From the NCBI GenBank assembly GCA_947565265.1, contig CANOFK010000062.1, positions 1 through 6,759 of the forward strand: 6,759 bases of DNA, in the 5' to 3' direction. Under the pieces are notes generated by a model, which searched no databases, was not told where the DNA came from, and saw nothing but the letters and a program-made list of their open reading frames with translations. The DNA is from an uncultured Clostridia bacterium. Lineage in GTDB: Bacteria; Bacillota; Clostridia; Oscillospirales; Acutalibacteraceae. Positions within the stretch are counted from its first letter, which is position 1; each line of letters starts with the position of its first letter. A program made the position numbers and the translations under genes. Of the stretch, positions 1-5,872 are shown in pieces.

Positions 1-16
1 GCTTGAAAGCACCTTT

Positions 17-45
17 AGTATACCACAGGTTTTACACTTTTGCAA
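17..45 (-). promoter_or_regulatory. Predicted sigma-70 type promoter pointing off the left edge
   Basis: On the minus strand a -35 box TTGCAA (45 to 40) is followed by exactly 17 bases and a -10 box TATACT (22 to 17). Both hexamers are close to consensus and the spacing is ideal. It lies about 55 bases past the recombinase stop codon, so it would start transcription of a gene beyond the window's left edge rather than of anything visible here. The -35 region overlaps a near-copy of the last codons of the recombinase gene. Called from sequence pattern only. Confidence 0.5.
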
Positions 46-100
46 TGGGGTTTCTGCGGAAAATCCGGCATTTTCACGATAAAAAATGCACAAAGACGGC

Positions 101-742
101 TTACAAGAAAGTACACTTTTTTGCAAAATAGCCCGTCTGCGTTTCCTCCCCTTTTTCCGCCGCCCCCGCCTTATACCGAAAGGTAGAAACCGCCATCCCG
201 CACTCCCTGGCCGCCTGTGTGCAGGTAATGGCCCCTTCCCGCCACCGCCTGCAGGCCGCCTGAAAACTCTCCGGCAAAGGCGCCGGCGGCCTGCCAAAGC
301 GCACTCCCCTGGCCTTGGCCGCGGCTATCCCCTGTTCCTGCCGCCGCCTGATGTTCACCCGTTCGTTTTCCGCCACAAAAGAGAGGATCTGCAACACCAG
401 GTCGGCAATAAAGGTGCCCATCAGGTCCTTGCCCCGCCGGGTGTCCAGCATGGGCATATCGATAATGCAGATATCCGCCCCCTTTTCCTTTGTAATGCGT
501 TGCCACTGGGCCTGTATCTCCCGGTAATCCCGCCCCAGCCGGTCTATGCTCAGCACATACAGCAGGTCGCCGGGCCCCATGCGCCCCATCAGCGCCCGGT
601 ACTGGGGCCGGTGAAAATCCCTGCCCGACTGCTTGTCCACATAAAGGTTGCCCGCCGGCACCCCCTGCTGGGCCATGGCCGCCAGTTGCCTGGCCTCGTT
701 CTGGTCGCTGCTGGAAACCCGAATATAACCAAACGTGTTCAT
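101..742 (-). CDS. Small serine recombinase (resolvase/invertase family)
   Basis: A 213-residue site-specific recombinase of the resolvase/DNA-invertase family, which cuts and rejoins DNA through a serine linkage. The N-terminal catalytic domain (about 1-140) shows YIRVSS with the nucleophile Ser10 and Arg8, the SGRDFHRP stretch at 39-46, and the IDRLGRD active-site motif at 66-72. The long helix FVAENERVNIRRRQ (122-135) is the usual dimer/DNA-contact helix. GRP at 150-152 leads into a C-terminal helix-turn-helix at about 160-192. Length fits the small (Hin/Tn3 resolvase) class, slightly extended by a tail ending KKCTFL. The start at 742 is chosen over an in-frame ATG at 778 because AAGGAGG (754 to 748) lies 5 bases before it and family homology begins at once. 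A terminator (812-847) separates it from the sugar gene upstream, and no clear promoter is visible in the remaining gap. No transposase, res site or invertible segment is visible, so its target and role (inversion, resolution or relic of a mobile element) are unknown. Confidence 0.93.
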   Translation of the reverse strand: MNTFGYIRVSSSDQNEARQLAAMAQQGVPAGNLYVDKQSGRDFHRPQYRALMGRMGPGDLLYVLSIDRLGRDYREIQAQWQRITKEKGADICIIDMPMLDTRRGKDLMGTFIADLVLQILSFVAENERVNIRRRQEQGIAAAKARGVRFGRPPAPLPESFQAACRRWREGAITCTQAARECGMAVSTFRYKAGAAEKGEETQTGYFAKKCTFL

Positions 743-747
743 ACGTT

Positions 748-754
748 CCTCCTT
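748..754 (-). promoter_or_regulatory. Ribosome binding site deciding the recombinase start
   Basis: The minus strand reads AAGGAGG five bases before the ATG at 742. This near-perfect Shine-Dalgarno sequence supports the shorter 213-residue protein rather than the upstream in-frame ATG at 778, which would place the site inside the coding region. Confidence 0.8.
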
Positions 755-811
755 TTGCCGTTGATTTTCCCTCCCCACTCCCTACTGTGCCCGTTTCCTC
801 CCTCAAATAAC

Positions 812-847
812 AAAAAACGGCCCGGAAGCAAACCGCTTCCGGGCCGT
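812..847 (-). terminator. Rho-independent terminator of the sugar unit
   Basis: A perfect 13-bp stem (835-847 with 817-829) around a 5-base loop is followed on the minus strand by a run of six T. It begins 19 bases past the stop codon of the epimerase-propeller gene (866) and ends before the recombinase start (742). It therefore closes the sugar unit and separates the recombinase from it. There is no T-run on the plus-strand side, so it looks one-directional. Confidence 0.92.
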
Positions 848-865
848 TCCCTACGCGCTTACCCG

Positions 866-2497
866 CTACACCAATTCATAACTCACAAAGGCAAACCGCC
901 TGCTGTCCCCGGCCCAGGAGTTCACATTGATGCTCCCCTGCCCGCCGAACAGGGGCAAAAGCAGGCGCTGGTTGGCCCCGTCCCCGTCCATCATCCACAG
1001 TTCCACCGGCATATTGGGCAAATGTTCCTGCGGCTCCAACTGTTCTGGCCCGTAAGAGAGGTACACCACCTTCTTCCCGTCCGGCGAGATATGCCCAAAC
1101 CAGTTATTCCGCCGGTTCCGGGTGATCTGTACCGGGTTGCCTCCGTCCCGGTCCATCCGCCACACCTGCATCAGCCCCGACCGGGTGGAGTTATACCAGA
1201 TATGCCGCCCGTCCGGCGAATACTCCGGCCCGTCGTTAAACCCGCCCCTGGTCAGCCGCCGTTCCGGGCCGCCCTCTGCCGGCACGGTATAGATGTCCAC
1301 CTCCTGCCGGCCCTCCACCTGCCGGAAGGCGCAGTACGCCAGTTCCTTCCCGTCCGGCGACCAGCCGTGCAGGTAGCTGGGGCTCTCCGGGGTCACGCAC
1401 CGGGCCTCGCCCCCGTCCATGGGCACGATGTATATGCGCGAGGCATACCCCGCCGGGTCGTCGTTATGGCTGACGGCCAGGCTCTTTTCGTCCGGCGAGG
1501 GCACATGGTCGTTGTTACACTGCCGGCACGGCCCGGTGTCCAGCAGGCGTTCCGTGCCGGACACCAGGTCAAAGGCAAACATACGCCCGTCCCCGTTAAA
1601 CAGGATGGTGTCCGAATGTTTCAGCCAGTTAGGCGCCTCCACCACCCGGTCAAACCGGGCCACCGTGTCCACCTGCCCGGTTTCCCCGTCGCAGATGTGC
1701 AGGTAGCTTACCGTATGTTTGCGGTTGCTGTAGGCAAAGCCGTTCAGCGTCCGGCAGGCGGCGGCCAGCCCGCCGGGCACGTCCCCCTCAAAGTGTTCCT
1801 GGTCAATAAACTGGGGGATATCCCAAGCCTGGGCCAGGCCGAAACAGGCCGCCAGATCCACAATCCCCGTGCCAAGGGGAACGTCGGCAGGCCCGCCCTG
1901 TGGGCCCACGTCCTTGTAGTGCAAAGACTTCACCCGCCAGGCGTTCCGGCGCAAAAACGCCACCGGGTCCTCCCCGCCGGCCTGTACCCAGCCCACATCC
2001 ACCTGGGCGTACACCCGGCCCATGCACAAATCCAGCAGGCGCTCATAGGCCGTTACCCCGGCAATTTTAGCGCGGATGTCCCCCGCCTCGTTGTGCAGCA
2101 GCAGGCGCACCCCCACCTCTTCCAACTGGGCGGCGGCCTGCATATACCTAAGCGCTGTCTGGTGCAGGCTGGTTTCCGAGAGGTCCTCCGGGCTTTTCAC
2201 CACCAGATGCCGCAGCCCCAGGTCCTTTGCCAGCGCCTTCCAGCCGGGCAGCGCCCCGGCCAGCCCCTGGGCAAACAGGTGGGCCGAAGTCACCCGCAGC
2301 CCCAGCCGCCGGATTTCCTCCCTATGGGCCGCCAGCCAATCCGCGGGCCATACCGCCCCCCCAGGCGCGGGGGTTTCCCCCAGCGCCAGGCAGGGTTCTA
2401 TTTCCTCTATCCCCGCGCCCGCCAGGGCGCGCAGTTTCGCCATCCTGTCCCCGTCCATGCCCTGTAACGGGCCGTATAATTGTACGCCAAATTTCAT
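866..2497 (-). CDS. Fusion of sugar-phosphate isomerase/epimerase and TolB-like beta-propeller
   Basis: A 543-residue two-domain protein. Residues 1 to about 255 are a xylose-isomerase-like TIM barrel (AP-endonuclease-2 superfamily, sugar phosphate isomerases/epimerases). Likely metal and substrate residues are Glu34, His73, His135/Glu137 in LLLHNEAGD, Asp167 in VDVGWVQAGG, His193/Lys195/Asp196 in SLHYKDV, PLGTGIVD at 207-214, and Glu234 in IDQEHFEGD. Residues from about 260 to 543 are a PD40/TolB-like propeller with repeated blades: SPDEKSLAVSH (334-344), WSPDGKELAYC (379-389), YSPDGRHIWYNS (426-437), ISPDGKKVVYLS (470-481) and a last WAGDSRRFAFVS (528-539). There is no signal peptide, so it is probably cytoplasmic. 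The start at 2497 has GGAGGG 7 bases upstream; an in-frame ATG at 2530 lacks support. The barrel likely isomerises a sugar or sugar phosphate, and the propeller may bind a glycan or a partner, but the substrate is unknown. The two halves normally occur as separate proteins. Family assignments are strong; the role is inference. Confidence 0.9.
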   Translation of the reverse strand: MKFGVQLYGPLQGMDGDRMAKLRALAGAGIEEIEPCLALGETPAPGGAVWPADWLAAHREEIRRLGLRVTSAHLFAQGLAGALPGWKALAKDLGLRHLVVKSPEDLSETSLHQTALRYMQAAAQLEEVGVRLLLHNEAGDIRAKIAGVTAYERLLDLCMGRVYAQVDVGWVQAGGEDPVAFLRRNAWRVKSLHYKDVGPQGGPADVPLGTGIVDLAACFGLAQAWDIPQFIDQEHFEGDVPGGLAAACRTLNGFAYSNRKHTVSYLHICDGETGQVDTVARFDRVVEAPNWLKHSDTILFNGDGRMFAFDLVSGTERLLDTGPCRQCNNDHVPSPDEKSLAVSHNDDPAGYASRIYIVPMDGGEARCVTPESPSYLHGWSPDGKELAYCAFRQVEGRQEVDIYTVPAEGGPERRLTRGGFNDGPEYSPDGRHIWYNSTRSGLMQVWRMDRDGGNPVQITRNRRNNWFGHISPDGKKVVYLSYGPEQLEPQEHLPNMPVELWMMDGDGANQRLLLPLFGGQGSINVNSWAGDSRRFAFVSYELV

Positions 2498-2504
2498 CCT
2501 GATT

Positions 2505-2510
2505 CCCTCC
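2505..2510 (-). promoter_or_regulatory. Ribosome binding site deciding the fusion-gene start
   Basis: The minus strand reads GGAGGG with 7 bases to the ATG at 2497. It fixes the start at the residue where the barrel family begins (MKFGVQLYG) and argues against the in-frame ATG at 2530. Confidence 0.7.
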
Positions 2511-2523
2511 ATAGGCCTCGCAC

Positions 2524-2552
2524 TTGACATCCCGTCCGGGATGATGTAAAGT
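2524..2552 (+). promoter_or_regulatory. Possible plus-strand promoter with an internal palindrome
   Basis: TTGACA (2524-2529), a 17-base spacer and TAAAGT (2547-2552) give a good sigma-70 match on the plus strand. It would read into the palindromic element at 2552-2733, where no plus-strand gene lies. The spacer holds CATCCCG and its exact complement CGGGATG (2528-2543), which could be an operator. It may be chance, an RNA promoter, or part of a larger repeat unit. Confidence 0.3.
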
Positions 2553-2733
2553 TAAGGCAATACCGCATTATTCTAAGTAGCATATGGCAGCAGGGATTTT
2601 TTTCGTCAGAGCGCATAAAGGATGCGCAGGCAAGCTGACGCTTGTCAAGCAGACTGTGTGTGCTATGACGGAAATAATCACCTGCGAGATGCTGCTTAAG
2701 GCGATAGCCGTGAAAGGTGCGGTGTTGCCTTAA
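2552..2733. repeat. Palindromic miniature element (MITE-like), 182 bp
   Basis: The ends are inverted repeats of 16 bases matching at 15 (2552-2567 and 2718-2733), each beginning TTAAGGCAA. Inside, a second pair of arms (2579-2612 and 2662-2693) matches at about 26 of 32 positions with a 2-base gap. The centre holds two small hairpins: GCGCAT/ATGCGC (2611-2627) and CAAGC/GCTTG (2631-2644). A further perfect 9-bp inverted pair (2694-2702 with 2727-2735) offers an alternative fold. TTAA sits at both ends and could be target duplication or part of the repeat. The element encodes no protein and is less GC-rich than its neighbours. It fills most of the 247-bp gap between the kinase and the epimerase fusion, ending 11 bases past the kinase stop. 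A structured, non-autonomous mobile element is the likeliest reading; a structured RNA is the alternative. Confidence 0.65.
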
Positions 2734-2744
2734 GCCAACGATTC

Positions 2745-4334
2745 TTACAGTTCCAGGCTGCCCATCAACCGTTCCGCAGAGAGCCCGGCCTTGTAGCGCT
2801 CCAAAAAGGCGGCAAAGCCCGCCCTGTCCGCCGGCCGGGGCAGTTCCCGGCTGCCCTTCGCCCCGGCAAATACCTCCGCGGCCAAATACTCCTCCAGGCT
2901 GCGGCCCTGCCCCAGCTGGCTGAACATCGCCAGCACCGCCATGCCCCAGGGCCCGCCCTCGCCGGCCGTTTCCATTACGGAAACCGGCACGCCCAGGGCG
3001 CCGGCCATCAGCCGCTGGCCCACCACCGGGGTCTTGAACAGCCCCCCATGGCCGTAAAGCTCGTCCAAAGCGGCCTTTTCCTGTTCCAGCAGCAGGTCCA
3101 TGCCGATCTTCAGCGGGGCCATGGCCGCGTAAAGCTGGGCGCGCATAAAGCCGCCCAGGGTCAGGGCCTCTTCCGGCCGGCGGGCCAGCATGGGCCGCCC
3201 CTGCTCCAGCCCGATCACCGGCTCCCCGGCATAGCAGTTATAGCTTACCACCCCGCCGCAGTCCGCCGGCCCGGCCAAGGCCGCCTGATACAGCAGGTCG
3301 TACAGCCGGGGCCTGGAAAGCTGGGCCCCGGCCTCCTCCAGCAGCCCGGCAAACAGCCCCACCCAGGCGTCCAGGTCAGAGGTGCAGGTATTGCAGTGCA
3401 CCATGGCCACCGGACGGCCCGCGGGGGTCGTCACCATATCCAGTTCCGGGTAGACCTTCGAAAGGGGCCTTTCCAGCACCACCATGGCAAAAATCGATGT
3501 GCCCGCCGATACATTGCCGGTGCGGGGCGCCACGCTGTTGGTGGCCACCATGCCCGTGCCCGCGTCGCCCTCCGGCGGGCAAAAGGGGATACCCGCCTGC
3601 AAGGCCCCGGCAGGGTCCAGCAGCTTTGCCCCTTCCGGGGTCAGGGAACCGGCCGCCGCCCCGGCGGGCAACACCTGGGGCAGCACGTCCCGCAGCCGCC
3701 AGGCGTAGCCCGCCCCCTCTACGATACGGTCAAACTTGTCCAGCATCCCCGTGTCAAAGCCGCAGGCCCCGCTGTCAATGGGGAACATCCCCGCGGCCTC
3801 GCCCACGCCCATCACCTTTTGCCCGGTCAGTTTCCAGTGCACATACCCTGCCAGGGTGGTCAGGTAGCCCAGTTGGCCCACGTGTTCTTCCCCCAGCCGT
3901 ATGGCCCGGTACAGGTGGGCAATGCTCCACCGCTGGGGTATGTTGAACCCAAACAGGTCCGTCAGCAGCCGGGCTTCCTCCCCGGTCACGGTGTTGCGCC
4001 AGGTACAAAAAGGCGCCAACTGCCTGCCGTCCTTGTCAAAGGGCAGGTAGCCGTGCATCATGGCCGATACGCCAATGGCGCCCACACGTTCCAGGGTAAC
4101 GCCGTACTTTTCCCGCACTTCGCCGGCCAGGCGGGCGTAGGCGGCCTGTATCCCGGCCCACACATCGTCCAGGTGATAGGTCCAAAGCCCGTCCTCCAGC
4201 CGGTTTTCCCAGTCAAAGGCCCCGGCGGCCAGGGGCTGGCAGCCGGGCCCTACCAGCACGGCCTTTATGCGGGTAGAGCCCAGCTCAATACCCAGGGCGG
4301 TTTGGGCGGATGAAATGATCAGGGGGATGTTCAT
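2745..4334 (-). CDS. FGGY-family carbohydrate kinase (xylulokinase/ribulokinase-like)
   Basis: A 529-residue cytoplasmic kinase of the FGGY family, which transfers phosphate from ATP to a free sugar, commonly a ketopentose. The first phosphate motif GIELGSTRIKAV lies at 15-26, with Glu17 where most members have Asp. MHG at 93-95 and TWRNT at 111-115 correspond to the sugar-side motifs. The catalytic-base region is PEGDAGTGMVATNS with Asp257. NVSAGTS (274-280) is the second phosphate motif, and GGLFKTPVVGQRLMAGALG (430-448) matches the C-terminal FGGY signature. Length is normal for the family. The start has a moderate site, GAGG, 8 bases upstream. It is the first gene of a minus-strand unit followed by a sugar isomerase-like fusion, which supports a carbohydrate pathway. 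Exact substrate (xylulose, ribulose or other) cannot be told from sequence alone, so no gene name is given. Confidence 0.9.
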   Translation of the reverse strand: MNIPLIISSAQTALGIELGSTRIKAVLVGPGCQPLAAGAFDWENRLEDGLWTYHLDDVWAGIQAAYARLAGEVREKYGVTLERVGAIGVSAMMHGYLPFDKDGRQLAPFCTWRNTVTGEEARLLTDLFGFNIPQRWSIAHLYRAIRLGEEHVGQLGYLTTLAGYVHWKLTGQKVMGVGEAAGMFPIDSGACGFDTGMLDKFDRIVEGAGYAWRLRDVLPQVLPAGAAAGSLTPEGAKLLDPAGALQAGIPFCPPEGDAGTGMVATNSVAPRTGNVSAGTSIFAMVVLERPLSKVYPELDMVTTPAGRPVAMVHCNTCTSDLDAWVGLFAGLLEEAGAQLSRPRLYDLLYQAALAGPADCGGVVSYNCYAGEPVIGLEQGRPMLARRPEEALTLGGFMRAQLYAAMAPLKIGMDLLLEQEKAALDELYGHGGLFKTPVVGQRLMAGALGVPVSVMETAGEGGPWGMAVLAMFSQLGQGRSLEEYLAAEVFAGAKGSRELPRPADRAGFAAFLERYKAGLSAERLMGSLEL

Positions 4335-4375
4335 ATGGGGTACCTCGTTTCCATTGGGTTTTTGTCCGTACCACC

Positions 4376-4404
4376 ATCATATACCCCATGCCCCACATAA
4401 GCAA
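4376..4404 (-). promoter_or_regulatory. Predicted promoter of the sugar kinase unit
   Basis: On the minus strand TTGCTT (4404 to 4399), 17 bases and TATGAT (4381 to 4376) lie about 40 bases before the kinase start. The -10 box is good and the -35 box poor, as expected for a promoter that needs or tolerates a regulator. Called by pattern only. Confidence 0.4.
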
Positions 4405-4406
4405 GC

Positions 4407-4414
4407 AAACGTTT
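4407..4414. promoter_or_regulatory. Possible LacI-family type operator
   Basis: A perfect AAACGTTT palindrome with a central CG, typical of LacI-family and CcpA-like operators, lies immediately upstream of the predicted -35 box of the kinase promoter. The flanks match the CcpA cre consensus only partly, so a pathway-specific LacI-type regulator or chance are both possible. Confidence 0.3.
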
Positions 4415-4504
4415 CTGAAAATATTTTTGCGATCCATGCAACCGGACCGCAAAGTTTGGGATTCTTATAAATAGACAGGCAAAACAGGAGAGAGGCGAAC
4501 ATCT

Positions 4505-5050
4505 ATGCCATGGGACCATCAGCTTTTGGTGCGGCTACGGGAACAGGACCCCGCCGCGCTGGAAACCGCCATCCGCCGTTATTCCCCCTACGTGGCGGCC
4601 GTAGCCAAAAAGACCCTGGGCCCCCTGGGCGCCCAGCAGGATGTGGAGGAACTCACCTCCGACGCGTTCGTGGCCCTGTGGCAGAACGCCGGTAAGCTGC
4701 GGGATGACAGCGACCTGAAATACTGGCTGGCCGTGGTGGTCCGCAACGCGGCCCTGCGGTACCGGCAAAAGCTGGGCCAGGAACTCCCCCTGGAAGAGAA
4801 CCTGGTCTTTGACGCCCACACCCCGGAAACCGAGGCAGAGCGCAGCGAGCAGGCCCGCCTGGTGCGCTCCGCCGTGGACGGCATGGAGAGCGTGGACCGG
4901 GAGATCTTCCTGCGCCACTATTTCTGGCGCCAAACCGTCCACGAGATCGCCGGCGACATGGCCAAAAACCAGTCCGCCATTAAAAGCCGGCTGGCAAGGG
5001 GCCGCGAAAAGCTGAAAAAAGTGCTGCAAAAGGAGGACTGCCTGCTATGA
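4505..5050 (+). CDS. ECF-type RNA polymerase sigma factor
   Basis: A 181-residue sigma-70 family protein of extracytoplasmic-function size that would direct RNA polymerase to its own promoter set. Region 2 spans about 1-90: DVEELTSDAFVALWQ (46-60) is the core-binding part, and KYWLAVVVRNAALRYRQ (72-88) the -10 recognition helix. A short acidic linker (about 92-115) leads to region 4 at about 118-175, where DREIFLRHYFWRQTVHEIA precedes the helix-turn-helix and the basic SRLARGREKLKKV end. The best ribosome site is AGAGG (4491-4495), 9 bases before ATG. The stop overlaps the next start as ATGA, so the two genes are translationally coupled. The neighbour is a single-pass membrane protein, the usual arrangement for a sigma/anti-sigma pair. 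The inducing signal and target genes are unknown. Confidence 0.92.
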   Translation: MPWDHQLLVRLREQDPAALETAIRRYSPYVAAVAKKTLGPLGAQQDVEELTSDAFVALWQNAGKLRDDSDLKYWLAVVVRNAALRYRQKLGQELPLEENLVFDAHTPETEAERSEQARLVRSAVDGMESVDREIFLRHYFWRQTVHEIAGDMAKNQSAIKSRLARGREKLKKVLQKEDCLL

Positions 5051-5769
5051 GCCAAATTGATAAGCTGGTCAACAAAGCTTTCCCGGACGAGTTGCGCCAT
5101 GTAGAGCCCATAGACGTGGACGGGGACGCCCTCATCGCCCGCACCATGGAAAAGCTGGGCCTACCCCAGCCTACAACCCGGCCCGCAGCGCCCCAGGGCA
5201 AGGCTCCAAAAGGGGAGCGGCTGGTGGCCGTCCCGCTGGTAGCGGTGCGCCACCTTTGGGTCAACCGGGCGGGCTGGGCCCTGGCCGCCTGCCTGGTGCT
5301 GGCCTGCGGCATATACTGGGGCCCCCGGCTGCTGCGCGACCTGGGCTTTGGCAGCCGGGCCCCTGCCAGCCAGGGGGATGCCGCCTCCCATGGCTATGTG
5401 CAGGATACCGGCAGTTCCGCCGCTCCGGGCAACGGCCTCTCCGTGGCGGTGGATGTGACAGAGGTCAAAACGGCCGGCCGGGGCTTTTCCGTCAGCCTGT
5501 ACTTTTATGACCAGGCCACCCACCAGGCTATAGATACAAGGGAGGTCAGCCTCTACGATATCACCCTGGCCAACCGGGACGGCGGGGTGTTCCAGTACGA
5601 CAGCCGGGCCAACCGCAACGGTACCGTCACCCTCACCTTTGACAACTGGGATAAAAACGCCCAGCCCGCCCCCTTCACCTTAACCGTCAACCGCCTGACC
5701 GCCGGTGAAGCCGGCGGCGTCCTCGCCTGGGAGGCGCAGTGCAGTTTCCAGGTGGACCCGGAAAACTAG
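5047..5769 (+). CDS. Single-pass membrane protein, probable anti-sigma factor
   Basis: A 240-residue protein overlapping the sigma gene by 4 bases (ATGA). Residues 1-72 are cytoplasmic, with a charged start followed by a Pro-rich basic stretch (40-58). One transmembrane helix runs at about 76-92 (GWALAACLVLACGIYWG). Residues from about 93 are outside the cell: a low-complexity linker (102-130), then a probable beta-rich domain (130-236) without recognised catalytic residues. It lacks the HxxxCxxC zinc motif of classical anti-sigma domains, so the anti-sigma role rests on position, coupling and topology. Alternatives are a sigma-controlled envelope protein or a signal receptor. The outer domain would be the natural sensor. 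I do not recognise a specific family for it. Confidence 0.75.
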   Translation: MSQIDKLVNKAFPDELRHVEPIDVDGDALIARTMEKLGLPQPTTRPAAPQGKAPKGERLVAVPLVAVRHLWVNRAGWALAACLVLACGIYWGPRLLRDLGFGSRAPASQGDAASHGYVQDTGSSAAPGNGLSVAVDVTEVKTAGRGFSVSLYFYDQATHQAIDTREVSLYDITLANRDGGVFQYDSRANRNGTVTLTFDNWDKNAQPAPFTLTVNRLTAGEAGGVLAWEAQCSFQVDPEN

Positions 5770-5791
5770 CCCCCCTTACCACGCCCTGCCC

Positions 5792-5823
5792 GCCGCCCCC
5801 GCCGCTGGGGGCGGCCCTTTTTT
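5792..5823 (+). terminator. Rho-independent terminator of the sigma/anti-sigma operon
   Basis: A perfect 9-bp GC stem (5792-5800 with 5807-5815) and 6-base loop are followed by CC and six T (5818-5823). It starts 22 bases past the stop of the membrane protein gene and isolates this operon from the two-component operon downstream. Confidence 0.88.
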
Positions 5824-5839
5824 GCCCGGCCGGGGCCGG

Positions 5840-5872
5840 TTCACACATTGTTCACTTGTTTTTCTTGCATTT
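5840..5872 (+). promoter_or_regulatory. Three tandem 11-bp units, candidate response-regulator binding array
   Basis: Three consecutive 11-base units start at 5840, 5851 and 5862: TTCACACATTG, TTCACTTGTTT and TTCTTGCATTT. All share TTC at the start and TT at positions 9-10. Direct repeats at 11-bp phasing are how OmpR/PhoB-family regulators bind DNA, and TTCACA-N5-TTCACT resembles the Bacillus PhoP box pattern (TTAACA-like repeats 5 bases apart). The array sits directly on and upstream of the -35 region of the response-regulator gene, suggesting self-regulation. The third unit is the weakest. Confidence 0.4.

Noticed and set aside
61..81. Small hairpin GAAAAT/ATTTTC as a terminator for the recombinase
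   Set aside because: The stem is short and AT-only, and no T-run follows on the minus strand, so it does not meet the pattern of an intrinsic terminator.
743..778. Earlier in-frame ATG for the recombinase at 778
   Set aside because: The extra 12 residues are charged and unlike the family, and the strong AAGGAGG site serves the ATG at 742.
86..2467. A 793-codon open frame on the plus strand across the recombinase and fusion genes
   Set aside because: It is antisense to two proteins with clear family motifs and runs across the terminator between them. Its translation is rich in Pro, His, Arg and Gly, as expected for the shadow of GC-rich coding sequence, and no domain is recognisable.
2498..2530. 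Earlier in-frame ATG for the fusion protein at 2530
   Set aside because: The family barrel begins at MKFGVQLYG and the GGAGGG site lies just before the ATG at 2497; the upstream extension has no such support.
3048..4313. A 421-codon plus-strand frame opposite the FGGY kinase
   Set aside because: A shadow frame of the kinase with low-complexity Gly/Pro/His/Gln-rich translation, no domain and no convincing ribosome site.
4437..4471. TGCAACC as a self-recognised ECF-type -35, and TATAAA (4466-4471) as a -10, upstream of the sigma gene
   Set aside because: No CGT-type -10 occurs about 16 bases after TGCAACC, and no acceptable -35 lies 16-18 bases before TATAAA, so neither makes a convincing promoter.
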